Shown piece after piece: positions 35,338-42,657 of a stretch of DNA of 64,000 nucleotides. The notes below the pieces were generated by a model. It worked only from the letters and a program-made list of their open reading frames with translations, did no database searches and was not told where the DNA came from. Positions within the stretch are counted from its first letter, which is position 1. Every line of letters begins with the position of its first letter. Made by a program: the position numbers and the translations under genes. Source of the stretch: CAYRNY01 sp964425755 (GTDB lineage Bacteria; Chloroflexota; Anaerolineae; Aggregatilineales; Aggregatilineaceae); assembly GCA_964425755.1 (NCBI GenBank), contig CAYRNY010000006.1:62001-126000 (forward strand). Direction: 5' to 3'.

Positions 35338-35456
35338 AAAGGGGATGCAAAGACCCCCACGTCGTAATCTTCAATCAGCATTAGCAACCCCTTTCCTGTC
35401 CTTGCCGCACGATACACACTTCAGGCAAGCGTCCTCAGCGACGACCGCGCCTTCTT

Positions 35457-35731
35457 CTAGCACGTGCGGGCTGCAAGGCGGGCGTTGTGTTTACGAGCAT
35501 CAGGAGCGTGATGATCACCGCTTTCGACGTACGCCGTGTAGAGCGCCACGCCCACCCCTACAACTGTCAGCCAGGGGATAGTGCGTTCTAGCCACGCCGG
35601 CGCAGCGATAATTGATTGCTTGCGAGCATAACGCGCCGTGTTCACGCCTACGTAGGCCAACGCGATCCCCTGCCCACCATGATGGCGACCGCCAGATCGT
35701 GCCCTTCCGCTTTGCTCGGATTTGCTGTCAT
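35457..35731 (-). pseudogene. Frameshifted small membrane protein remnant
   Basis: From an ATG at 35731 with gggaga upstream, the frame reads MTANPSKAEGHDLAVAIMVG. It then shifts by one base near the gggg at 35667-35670 and continues as IALAYVGVNTARYARKQ and a hydrophobic helix TIPWLTVVGVGVALYTAYV, ending at 35457. A third frame just downstream encodes a Cys-containing tail with CLKCVSC. The helix followed by lost Cys-containing sequence is faintly like a VKOR-type thiol oxidoreductase, but this is weak. Confidence 0.4.
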
Positions 35732-35791
35732 TGACGCTATCTCCCAGAGCGAATGCGCCTTCACCGTTCAGACAAGAACGGCATATTCAAC

Positions 35792-35812
35792 ATTCAATAT
35801 ATAGAATATAAT
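35792..35812 (+). promoter_or_regulatory. Candidate ArsR operator/promoter 1
   Basis: ATTCAATATATAGAAT (35792-35807) has the form ATTC-N8-GAAT and runs into TATAAT (35807-35812), so a bound repressor would cover the -10 box. It is 190 bases upstream of the arsR-like gene, at the edge of the eroded membrane gene. Between this and site 2 an inverted repeat agtcac...gtgact lies near 35910-35930. Confidence 0.5.
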
Positions 35813-35968
35813 CTTTAAAAATTCCTGACAGTGTGTTTTGTTATGCCGGCGCGTGAAGATTGTCACGAAAACGGCCTCGAACAACTGAACGGCTATGGAT
35901 ACGAAATAAGTCACATCAATCAGGTGACTATTCGCTCTTGTTTTCAAGATACCAATCAAGTAAACTGC

Positions 35969-35989
35969 ATTCGTCTTTGTGAATATAAA
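35969..35989 (+). promoter_or_regulatory. Candidate ArsR operator/promoter 2
   Basis: ATTCGTCTTTGTGAAT (35969-35984) runs into TATAAA (35984-35989). It lies just before the ribosome binding site of the arsR-like gene and matches site 3 at 13 of 16 positions. Confidence 0.55.
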
Positions 35990-35999
35990 GGGTGGAACG

Positions 36000-36344
36000 A
36001 TGACCACACACGATGAACTCGCGGCTCGCTTCAAGGCATTGGCACACCCGGTGCGTCTGCAAATCCTGGATATGCTGCGCAGCGGTGAAGCGTGTGTGTG
36101 CCACATGGAAACCGCGCTCGGCAAGCGCCAGGCATACATCTCGCAGCAGTTGATGGTCCTGCGCGACGCCGGATTGGTGGATACGCGCAAAGACGGGCTG
36201 CAGGTCTTCTATTGCCTGGCTGACGACATCACAGCAACGCTGCTGGATACGATCTTTGGGCCGGTCGACGAGGAACAACCGGCGCGATTGGAAGGTTGTT
36301 CGTGTCCACGCTGCACCGTACCTATCATTGAATCTGTTTCCTGA
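36000..36344 (+). CDS. arsR: ArsR/SmtB-family metalloregulator
   Basis: A 114-residue winged-helix repressor. AHPVRLQILDMLRSG starts the DNA-binding fold, and QAYISQQLMVLRDAGLV is the recognition region. Cys32 and Cys34 in ACVCHME correspond to the arsenite-binding CVC of ArsR, here without the third Cys of the E. coli site. A C-terminal CSCPRC (Cys100, 102, 105) offers further ligands. It probably releases DNA on binding As(III) or Sb(III). The start at 36000 follows aagggtgg. It heads the genes for a redox-active disulfide protein, a permease and Acr3. Confidence 0.88.
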   Translation: MTTHDELAARFKALAHPVRLQILDMLRSGEACVCHMETALGKRQAYISQQLMVLRDAGLVDTRKDGLQVFYCLADDITATLLDTIFGPVDEEQPARLEGCSCPRCTVPIIESVS

Positions 36345-36366
36345 GTGAAAATCGAGGAGAAACTCT

Positions 36367-36621
36367 ATGCTTACCATCAAAGTTCTTGGTCCTGGCTGCC
36401 CTAACTGCCAGAAGGTCGAAGCCCATGCGCGCGAAGCGTTAGCGACACTTGACCCCCAACCCGAACATGAAATCGTCAAAGTGACCGATCCACTTGAGAT
36501 CAGCTCTTATATCCTCAGCACGCCGGGGCTGGTCATCAATGAAAAGGTCGTCGCCGCTGCGCGCATTCCCAGCGCGGAAGAAATCAAGGGCTACCTGGCA
36601 GAAGCCATGCAGGCTTCCTGA
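36367..36621 (+). CDS. Redox-active disulfide protein (thioredoxin-like)
   Basis: An 84-residue thioredoxin-fold protein. The N-terminal active site is GPGCPNCQKVEAHARE with CPNC, and cis-Pro is in STPGLVINEKVV. The size fits the minimal TIGR00412-type thioredoxins that are often encoded beside permeases of the next gene's family and ArsR regulators. It probably keeps metalloid or cysteine thiols reduced. It starts 22 bases after arsR with aggagaaac upstream. Confidence 0.85.
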   Translation: MLTIKVLGPGCPNCQKVEAHAREALATLDPQPEHEIVKVTDPLEISSYILSTPGLVINEKVVAAARIPSAEEIKGYLAEAMQAS

Positions 36622-36633
36622 CGACGCGCAAGT

Positions 36634-36663
36634 GATACCTCACCGCTCGGTGAGGTATCTTTT
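36634..36663 (+). terminator. Rho-independent terminator inside the ars operon
   Basis: gatacctcacc (36634-36644), loop gctc, ggtgaggtatc (36649-36659), then TTTT. This 11-bp stem separates arsR-trx from permease-acr3. A second ArsR-like operator/promoter follows 13 bases later. Confidence 0.75.
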
Positions 36664-36675
36664 GGGAAAAACCTC

Positions 36676-36696
36676 ATTCATGCTTGTGAATATAGT
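36676..36696 (+). promoter_or_regulatory. Candidate ArsR operator/promoter 3
   Basis: ATTCATGCTTGTGAAT (36676-36691) runs into TATAGT (36691-36696), directly after the terminator and before the permease gene. It is nearly the same as site 2, including the overlap with the -10 box. Confidence 0.55.
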
Positions 36697-36707
36697 AGGG
36701 GATAGAC

Positions 36708-38015
36708 ATGGACGTAATCCTCAATCTGCTCAACGCGGGCTGGACCGGCCTGCTCGATTATCTGGCCGCGCACGTGCTGTTGTGCCTGGTTCCGGCGTTT
36801 TTCATTGCCGGGTATCTGGGCGGCCTGATGCCCAAAGAGGTCGTTACGCGTTATCTCGGTCCCAAGACGCCCAAATACATCAGTTATCCGGCGTCGGCCA
36901 TCGGCGGTTTCATCCTGGCGGTGTGTTCGTGTACGATCCTGCCACTGTTCGCGGGCATCTGGAAGCGCGGCGCGGGACTCGGCCCGGCGATCACGTTCCT
37001 GTTCGTCGGCCCGGCGGTCAACATACTCGCCATCAGCTACACCGGTGCCGCGATCGGTATGGACATCGCCCTGGCACGCATCGTGCTGGCGATCACGTTC
37101 GGTATCACGATCGGTATGATCATGGCGGCGCTGTTCAGGCAGCCCGCTGCCGATCCGGCCCAGGCGGCCATGTTCGAGCAAAAGGCAACCATGCGCCCGG
37201 CGCTGTGGGCACTGTTCGGGCTGCTGCTGGCAGTGCTCATCGCCGGGACGCTGCAGATTGGCTTGCTGACGGGCACAGCGTTCAGCGTCACGCTGCCGGT
37301 TGAATTTCCGGATGGCGTCGATGAGACGCTGGACGGCTTGAGTCTGACCTATCAAGGCGCGGCGCTGATCATCATGCTGCTGCTGATCGCGCCGGTGGCC
37401 TGGAAGGGCTTCAACAACATCCTGACCGGGTTCAACCGCTGGACCTGGGCGGCGCTGGGCATGGCCGCCTTTACGCTGCTGCTGGCCGCGCCGACCACCG
37501 AATCCGGCAGCCTCGTGATCAACTTCACCGGGCGCTTCTTCGCCGAAGTGCTGCTGCTGGGCGCGATCGCTTACGTGGCGGTCAAAAAACTGCAGCGTGA
37601 CGAACTGGCACATTGGCTGTGGGAAACCTGGCGCTTCATCAAGCAGATTTTCCCGCTGCTGATCGTTGGCGTGTTCCTGGCAGGCATGTTCCGCGAAATC
37701 ACGCCGGAAGCATGGGTCGAGCAACTCGCCGGACGCAACACCATCTGGGCCAACCTGATCGGCGTGTTATTCGGCGTGTTCATGTACTTCCCGACGCTGG
37801 TCGAAGTGCCGATTGCCGCCGCGTTCCTGGACCTGGGCATGCATCGCGGGCCGCTGCTGGCTTACCTGCTGGCCGACCCGGAACTGAGCCTGCAAAGCAT
37901 CCTGGTGACGGGCAAGATCATGGGCCGCCAGAAGACTGCCGTCTATGTCGTGCTTGTGACCATATTCAGCACGCTGGCGGGATATTTGTTCGGCTTAGCA
38001 CTGGCGATGTTTTAA
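36708..38015 (+). CDS. Permease of the UPF0718/DUF318 (ArsP-like) family
   Basis: A 435-residue membrane protein with about ten helices in two halves. Family hallmarks are AVCSCTILPLFAGIWKRGAGLGPAITFLFVGPAVN in the first half and GVFMYFPTLVEVPIAAAFLDLGMHRGPLLAYLL in the second. The family includes ArsP, which exports trivalent organoarsenicals, and uncharacterised members next to redox-active disulfide proteins. Its position between ArsR and Acr3 supports a role in metalloid export; the exact substrate is inferred. It has its own promoter/operator. Confidence 0.8.
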   Translation: MDVILNLLNAGWTGLLDYLAAHVLLCLVPAFFIAGYLGGLMPKEVVTRYLGPKTPKYISYPASAIGGFILAVCSCTILPLFAGIWKRGAGLGPAITFLFVGPAVNILAISYTGAAIGMDIALARIVLAITFGITIGMIMAALFRQPAADPAQAAMFEQKATMRPALWALFGLLLAVLIAGTLQIGLLTGTAFSVTLPVEFPDGVDETLDGLSLTYQGAALIIMLLLIAPVAWKGFNNILTGFNRWTWAALGMAAFTLLLAAPTTESGSLVINFTGRFFAEVLLLGAIAYVAVKKLQRDELAHWLWETWRFIKQIFPLLIVGVFLAGMFREITPEAWVEQLAGRNTIWANLIGVLFGVFMYFPTLVEVPIAAAFLDLGMHRGPLLAYLLADPELSLQSILVTGKIMGRQKTAVYVVLVTIFSTLAGYLFGLALAMF

Positions 38016-38088
38016 CTGTGCTGGTGCTTCAATCGCGCCTGCACCAATACCTGTAACTCAGCTTCAGCATTCAGACTTCGAGGAGCTT

Positions 38089-39198
38089 ATGACCACACAA
38101 TCCCACTCTACGACTGCTGCCCAGGCGGGCCGAGTCTTTCAGCAGCTCTCGCTGCTGGACCGCTTCCTGCCGCTGTGGATCTTCATCGCGATGGCTATCG
38201 GCGTGATCGCGGGCAAGATATTCCCTGGTATTCAAGACGCGTTCGACTCGCTGCGCATCGACACCGTGTCGTTCCCAATTGCGATTGGCCTGCTGTGGAT
38301 GATGTACCCGGTGCTGGCGAAGGTGAAATACGAGGAACTCGGCAAGCTGCGTGGGCAAGGGCGCTTGTTCGCCGTCTCGATCCTGCAAAACTGGATCATC
38401 GGCCCGGCGCTGATGTTTGTGCTGGCGTGGATCTTCCTGGCGGATTACCCCGAATATCGCACCGGGCTGATCATCGTCGGGCTGGCGCGTTGCATCGCGA
38501 TGGTGCTGATCTGGAACATGCTGGCCGGGGGCAATAACGAAGACTGCGCCGTGCTGGTCGCGCTGAACTCGGTGTTTCAGATCATCATGTACAGCCCGCT
38601 GGCGTACTTCTACCTCAAGTTCCTGCCCGATCTGTTCGGCGCGGATACGGCTGATGTCGGCGTGACGATGTGGGAGATCGCCAAGAGCGTGCTGATCTTC
38701 CTGGGCATTCCCCTGGCGGCAGGCGTCATCACGCGTTTCGCGTTGATCCGCCAGCGTGGACGCGAATGGTACGATGGCGAGTTTGCGCCGCGCCTGGGCC
38801 GCACGGCGCTGATCGGGCTGCTGTTCACGGTGGTGGTGATGTTCAGCATGCAGGGCGAAAAGATCGTCGACCAGCCGGTCGACGTGCTGCGCATCTCGAT
38901 CCCGCTGCTGGCATATTTTGCCCTGATGTTCGCGATCAGCTTCTACATCTCGTACCGCCTGGGCTTCCGTTATGACGAATCGGCGACGCTGTCCTTCACC
39001 GCTGCGAGCAATAACTTCGAGCTGGCGATCGCGGTGGCGGTGGGCGCGTTCGGGATCGCGTCCGGCGAGGCACTGGCAACCGTCGTCGGCCCGCTGATCG
39101 AAGTGCCGGTGCTGATCGGGCTGGTGTACGTGGCGCTGTGGGTGGGGCGCAAATACTATCGCAGTGACGCTACTGTGCCACAGGCTGCCGGAGACTGA
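38089..39198 (+). CDS. acr3: Arsenite efflux permease Acr3
   Basis: A 369-residue inner-membrane transporter with ten helices. Characteristic segments are FPIAIGLLWMMYPVLAKVKYEEL, IIVGLARCIAMVLIWNMLAGG (conserved Cys in helix 4), LNSVFQIIMYSPLAYFY and FTAASNNFELAIAVAVGAFG. Acr3 extrudes As(III) by proton antiport. gaggagctt precedes the ATG. It is the final gene of the ars-type cluster and is followed by an 11-bp hairpin. No arsenate reductase of the ArsC type is seen in the window. Confidence 0.93.
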   Translation: MTTQSHSTTAAQAGRVFQQLSLLDRFLPLWIFIAMAIGVIAGKIFPGIQDAFDSLRIDTVSFPIAIGLLWMMYPVLAKVKYEELGKLRGQGRLFAVSILQNWIIGPALMFVLAWIFLADYPEYRTGLIIVGLARCIAMVLIWNMLAGGNNEDCAVLVALNSVFQIIMYSPLAYFYLKFLPDLFGADTADVGVTMWEIAKSVLIFLGIPLAAGVITRFALIRQRGREWYDGEFAPRLGRTALIGLLFTVVVMFSMQGEKIVDQPVDVLRISIPLLAYFALMFAISFYISYRLGFRYDESATLSFTAASNNFELAIAVAVGAFGIASGEALATVVGPLIEVPVLIGLVYVALWVGRKYYRSDATVPQAAGD

Positions 39199-39215
39199 CA
39201 TCGCGGTTCGTTATC

Positions 39216-39244
39216 GTCCCAGATGATTGATGGTCATCTGGGAC
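39216..39244 (+). terminator. Hairpin terminator after acr3
   Basis: gtcccagatga (39216-39226), loop ttgatgg, tcatctgggac (39234-39244), a perfect 11-bp stem followed by tctgttcc. The weak T-tract makes efficiency uncertain, and it could work in both directions. Confidence 0.6.
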
Positions 39245-39394
39245 TCTGTTCCAGCGATCCGTACCCTAATGGCGCGTGTGATGTTACCCTTGTGGGAGAC
39301 GTGCACTCCCGCCTGTGCCCCGCGTCTACGACCCAGGCATATCGTACCGTAAGGTCCGATTTTTGCCCCGCACAGCACAATGTTTCCACGCACC

Positions 39395-39445
39395 TTGACG
39401 CGAAGGAATTCGAACACTATACTATATGCATAGATCAGATATATG
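39395..39445 (+). promoter_or_regulatory. PadR-gene promoter with probable operator
   Basis: TTGACG (39395-39400), a 17-base spacer and TATACT (39418-39423). Just downstream, tatgcata (39425-39432) and atatatgag form an AT-rich symmetrical stretch like sites bound by PadR repressors, so autoregulation is likely. Confidence 0.6.
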
Positions 39446-39455
39446 AGATAAGACT

Positions 39456-39833
39456 ATGTGTTGCTCAGCGCACCAAGGACGTATGCGCGGATTCATCCGG
39501 CCCCGCCTGTTGCTCCAGCTATTGCAGCAGCCTGCACACGGCTACGAACTACTGGAACGGCTTACCCAGGATGACAAGGACCTCCCGGTTGACACCGGCT
39601 TGCTCTATCGAACACTCCGCCAACTTGAAGACGAGAAGCTGGTCCGATCAACGTGGGATACGGGCGAGGCCGGTCCCGCACGACGGCTGTACGAAGTGAC
39701 ATCAGATGGTGAGGCTTGCCTGCACGAATGGGCCACGCACATCCGCCAGGCCCGTCGACGGCTTGAGCGGTTTCTTAAGGAATATGAAGACTTCTTTGTG
39801 GACGAAGCCGTACGGGATCGTGATGACAAATAG
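39456..39833 (+). CDS. PadR-family transcriptional regulator
   Basis: A 125-residue winged-helix regulator. The core is GFIRPRLLLQLLQQPAHGYEL and DTGLLYRTLRQLEDEKLV, with wing ARRLYEVTSDGEACL, then a C-terminal dimerisation helix. The N-terminal Cys-Cys-x-x-His lead is retained here; an internal ATG at 39483 is the alternative start. PadR proteins usually repress adjacent drug-export genes. Here the ABC-2 exporter begins 91 bases downstream. Confidence 0.85.
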   Translation: MCCSAHQGRMRGFIRPRLLLQLLQQPAHGYELLERLTQDDKDLPVDTGLLYRTLRQLEDEKLVRSTWDTGEAGPARRLYEVTSDGEACLHEWATHIRQARRRLERFLKEYEDFFVDEAVRDRDDK

Positions 39834-39924
39834 ACGCGCACGTTTGTGAGCGATTCTGAGAAACCTGGCGTCCTCGTGCGTGGTAGTGCATGAGACGCAC
39901 GCCTTTACTTGGACTGGAGACGGT

Positions 39925-40947
39925 ATGACCTGCGCAATCGAAGTACACAACCTGACCAAATATTACAAAGCACGATCCGGAGAAGATGTCCTAGCCGTAG
40001 ATCACATCAGCTTTGAGGTGAATCAGGGCGAAGTGTTCGGCTTTCTCGGCCCAAATGGCGCGGGCAAGTCAACCACCCAGCGCATGTTAACCACCCTGCT
40101 TGAGCCGACAGATGGTCACATTGTCATCAATGGTCACGATCTCAAGCATAGCGCTTATGCCATCAAACGCCAGATGGGGCTGGTTCCTGAGGAATCGAAC
40201 GTGTATACCGAGCTGACGGCCTGGCAGAACCTGGTGTTCACGGCCCGGATTTACCGCGTGCCTCGCGCTGAGCAAGCGGCGCGAGCACAGGAATTGCTGG
40301 AGATGTTCGGTTTGTGGGAAAAACGGGATGTCAAGGCTGAGGACTTCTCCAAGGGAATGCGCCGCCGCTTGAGTATTGCTATGGCGATTATTCACAAACC
40401 GGCGCTGCTGTTTCTCGACGAGCCTACACCGGGCCTGGATGCACAAAGTGCGCGCGCTATCCTCGACCTGGTGCGGCAGTTGAACGCCGATGGGACGACT
40501 GTCTTCCTGACCACGCACCAGATCGAGGAAGCCAACCAGTTGTGCGACCGGGTAGCGATCATCAACTACGGCAAGATCGCCGCTATCGATACCCCGGAGC
40601 GGCTCAAAGCGACGTTTCGGCGAATGCAATCGGTGGAGGTAGCCCTGGAACCCGATGGGCAGCGCCATGGCGGGGCGCTGGCGGAACTGCCAGGAGTGAC
40701 CCAGGCGGTCAAGAGCGGGGACAAGTGGCGGCTGTATACTGCAGATCCATCCACGTTAGTGCCGCAGGTCGTGCATTATACGGAAAACCATGCGCTGCGA
40801 GTCATCAGCTTGAACACGCTCGGGCCGAGTCTGGAAGACGCTTTCCTGGAAATCACGGGACAGCAGGTCGGAACGGTACGGCATGAGACGGGAAAAAAGG
40901 GCGACCAGGACCAGAGAATGAGCGGTTATGGGGGAGGTGAACGGTGA
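39925..40947 (+). CDS. ABC-2 type exporter ATPase (drug-resistance type)
   Basis: A 340-residue ATPase. Walker A is GPNGAGKST (42-50), the signature is FSKGMRRRLS (141-150), Walker B is LLFLDEPT (161-168) and the switch is TTHQIEEA. A C-terminal extension (about 225-320), typical of DrrA/CcmA-type exporters, follows. It exports drugs or lipids with the permease encoded next; the two genes overlap by four bases (GTGA). The start at 39925 follows ggaga. Control by the upstream PadR protein is likely. Confidence 0.9.
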   Translation: MTCAIEVHNLTKYYKARSGEDVLAVDHISFEVNQGEVFGFLGPNGAGKSTTQRMLTTLLEPTDGHIVINGHDLKHSAYAIKRQMGLVPEESNVYTELTAWQNLVFTARIYRVPRAEQAARAQELLEMFGLWEKRDVKAEDFSKGMRRRLSIAMAIIHKPALLFLDEPTPGLDAQSARAILDLVRQLNADGTTVFLTTHQIEEANQLCDRVAIINYGKIAAIDTPERLKATFRRMQSVEVALEPDGQRHGGALAELPGVTQAVKSGDKWRLYTADPSTLVPQVVHYTENHALRVISLNTLGPSLEDAFLEITGQQVGTVRHETGKKGDQDQRMSGYGGGER

Positions 40948-41708
40948 AGAATAGCACGCTGCAACGACTTGGAGACGAGTTTGCTCAGGCATGGACGGTG
41001 GCCGCCAAGGATGTCCGGATCTACTTCCTCAACCCTGGGATGATCATGTTCGGCTTCCTGATGCCCTTCTTCTTGTTTTTCTCCTTTTCGGTCCAGCGCG
41101 AGATGGCCGCAGAACAGGGTACTGCCCGCTTGCTGGCCATGACCCTGATCTTCACGGCGTCAGCCGCTGGCCCTATGATCGTCCCCCTGGAACGGCGAAT
41201 TGGCACCTATGACCGGCTGCTGGCTGCCCCAATGGCGCTCGCGTCGTTGTTGCTGAGCAAAACTGCGGTGGGAGCTGTTTTTGCTATCGCTACGGCCACC
41301 GTGTCATTGATCATCGGGATAGTGGTATTCGGAGTCACGATTGCGAATTGGGGACTCCTCGTCGCCGGTCTCGTCCTGGGAGCATTTTCCTTCTCTGCAC
41401 TGGGTATGATATTCGGCTCGATCCCGACGCGCAATCCGGGGAGTGTGCAGATGCCCAGCACGCTGCTGCGCTGGGGCTTGCTGTTCGTCAGTGGCATATT
41501 CGTCCCCTTGGACGAAATGGCAACACTGGCGAAAGCCGTGGCTTACCTCTCACCTCTGACTTATGCTCAGGACCTCCTGAATCACGCGGTGCTAGGCCGG
41601 GGACTGATCAACTCGTGGGTGGACGTGTTTGCCCTGGTATTGACCGGCGTGCTGTTTCTGCTGCCCTCGGCCAGGATGCATCAGCGCAGCCGACGTTTGG
41701 GATATTAG
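40944..41708 (+). CDS. ABC-2 type exporter permease
   Basis: A 254-residue membrane protein with six helices: PGMIMFGFLMPFFLFFSF, LLAMTLIFTASAAGPMIV, LLSKTAVGAVFAIATATVSL, WGLLVAGLVLGAFSFSALG, LLRWGLLFVSGIFVP and a last one at 230-245. ERRIGTYDRLLAAPM between helices 2 and 3 is the conserved ABC-2 coupling segment. GTG start within the ATPase stop region. It forms the exporter with the preceding ATPase. Confidence 0.9.
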   Translation: MKNSTLQRLGDEFAQAWTVAAKDVRIYFLNPGMIMFGFLMPFFLFFSFSVQREMAAEQGTARLLAMTLIFTASAAGPMIVPLERRIGTYDRLLAAPMALASLLLSKTAVGAVFAIATATVSLIIGIVVFGVTIANWGLLVAGLVLGAFSFSALGMIFGSIPTRNPGSVQMPSTLLRWGLLFVSGIFVPLDEMATLAKAVAYLSPLTYAQDLLNHAVLGRGLINSWVDVFALVLTGVLFLLPSARMHQRSRRLGY

Positions 41709-41871
41709 CGTTCAACAGGTAGTCTATCGTATGGATACCCACCCGATCGCTATCTGGTCGCGTGCACCGCGCTCAGCTTTGGCGGTGATTTCCTTCTGAG
41801 TTCACCGATTCAGGGCAAGACCGATAGACATCGCTAGAATAACGATGATCGCTGACCTGACCCATGCCGAC

Positions 41872-42150
41872 CGCTAATATCACCGGCTGCCCGCCGAGGC
41901 TGAGCCGTTGTTAGTGGCAACCCGGTTTCACTGGGCGGTTGAAAACAGCCTGCACTGGGTTTTGGAGGTAACCTTTCGAGAGGATGACGCGCGGGTACGT
42001 GCCGGTCACGCTGCCCACAACATGGCGATCCTACAGCAAATGGCGCTCAACATCATCGAGAAAGATACGTCCAAGGGCAGTATTCGTACCAAACGTTTCA
42101 AAGCAGGTCCCAACACCGCTTTCTTAGAAAAACTGCTAGACCAAATTTGA
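41872..42150 (+). pseudogene. ISAs1-family transposase C-terminal remnant
   Basis: The segment HWAVENSLHWVLEVTFREDD, then GHAAHNMAILQQMALNIIE and the tail up to 42150 are the C-terminal end of an ISAs1-type DDE transposase. Just upstream in the same frame a TAA (41875-41877) interrupts the match, and LPAEAEPLLVATR precedes the conserved part. The rest of the gene is missing. The roughly 160 bases before it hold nothing recognisable. Confidence 0.75.
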
Positions 42151-42175
42151 TCCAACCGCCCTGGACATGCACGGT

Positions 42176-42205
42176 TTGCCCTGTCAGGCGTTCCAAGATT
42201 ATACT
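42176..42205 (+). promoter_or_regulatory. Promoter of candidate small RNA
   Basis: TTGCCC (42176-42181), an 18-base spacer and TATACT (42200-42205). It points to the hairpin-rich stretch that ends in a strong terminator 140 bases later, with no open reading frame between. Confidence 0.45.
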
Positions 42206-42211
42206 TGTCGA

Positions 42212-42346
42212 CGTACCTTAAGAAACGAAGCCTTGGCGCTGCTATCGGACAGCCCAAGGCATGACCAAGTCGCGTGCAACGACTTGACGGCACGTGGTGT
42301 AGCGCATATAAGCCTGTCGGACAATGCGCCGACAGGCTTTTGTTTT
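42212..42346 (+). ncRNA. Candidate structured small RNA
   Basis: A stretch of about 135 bases with three successive stems. Stem 1 pairs gccttgg-c-gctg (42230-42241) with cagcccaaggc (42250-42260), 11 bp with one bulge. Stem 2 pairs caagtcg (42266-42272) with cgacttg (42280-42286); a competing pairing joins cgtgc (42273-42277) and gcacg (42290-42294). Stem 3, aagcctgtcgg (42310-42320) with ccgacaggctt (42329-42339) and tail ttgtttt, is a Rho-independent terminator. A promoter lies at the right distance. It does not match tmRNA, 4.5S or RNase P as I know them. Confidence 0.5.
42310..42346 (+). terminator. Rho-independent terminator of candidate small RNA
   Basis: An 11-bp stem aagcctgtcgg/ccgacaggctt with 8-base loop and T-rich tail TTGTTTT. 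Confidence 0.8.
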
Positions 42347-42418
42347 GGGCGCGCGGAAAGTTGACACCGCACCGCTTAGGTGCCGACACCTCTGACAGCG
42401 CGACCGGCAGCCTAACGC

Positions 42419-42444
42419 AAAAACGCCCCGTAACGAGGCGTTTT
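42419..42444 (-). terminator. Terminator of tRNA-Arg
   Basis: On the minus strand, aaaacgcc...ggcgttttt forms an 8-bp stem followed by T residues, starting 5 bases after the 3' end of the tRNA. Confidence 0.7.
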
Positions 42445-42448
42445 ATGG

Positions 42449-42522
42449 CGTGCCTGGAGGGATTCGAACCCCCGGCCCCTTGTTCCGTAGACAAGTGCTC
42501 TAATCCGCTGAGCTACAGGCAC
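42449..42522 (-). tRNA. tRNA-Arg(ACG)
   Basis: A 74-base cloverleaf on the minus strand. The acceptor stem GTGCCTG/CAGGCAC is perfect. The D stem is GCTC/GAGC, the anticodon stem CTTGT/ACAAG has loop CTACGGA (anticodon ACG), and the T arm has GGGGGTTCGAATCCCTC. The discriminator base is G and the CCA end is not encoded. The ACG anticodon is normally edited at A34 to read CGN codons. Confidence 0.95.
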
Positions 42523-42541
42523 ACATCTTAACGTGCGCGTT

Positions 42542-42570
42542 ATGATAGCATAAGCTCCGGTGCTTGACAA
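42542..42570 (-). promoter_or_regulatory. Promoter of tRNA-Arg
   Basis: On the minus strand, TTGTCA (42565-42570), a 17-base spacer and TATCAT (42542-42547), with TG one base before the -10 box (extended -10). Confidence 0.55.
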
Positions 42571-42657
42571 GGGTTTTTTGCGCAGGTCAGGGAAAAATCC
42601 GGTTCAGAGTACACTTGTTAAGCGGTCCTTAATTATCACGGAAACGGATTGCAGCAG

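Noticed and set aside
36678..37724. Long open frame antisense to the permease (348 codons)
   Set aside because: Same reason: reverse of a membrane-protein gene, Gln/Arg/His-rich, with no motif.
38071..39201. Long open frame antisense to acr3 (376 codons)
   Set aside because: It mirrors the acr3 gene entirely, its composition is dominated by His, Arg, Gln and Asp as expected for the reverse of a hydrophobic GC-rich gene, and it has no family motif.
42212..42346. 4.5S/SRP RNA or tmRNA identity for the structured RNA
   Set aside because: The SRP core (GGUCAGG...GGAAGCAGCC) and the tmRNA tRNA-like end are absent, although a short AGCC-CAAGGC stretch looks similar by chance.
42290..42370. Riboswitch for the downstream GH20 gene
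   Set aside because: The terminator ends about 310 bases before that gene and a tRNA gene on the opposite strand lies between.
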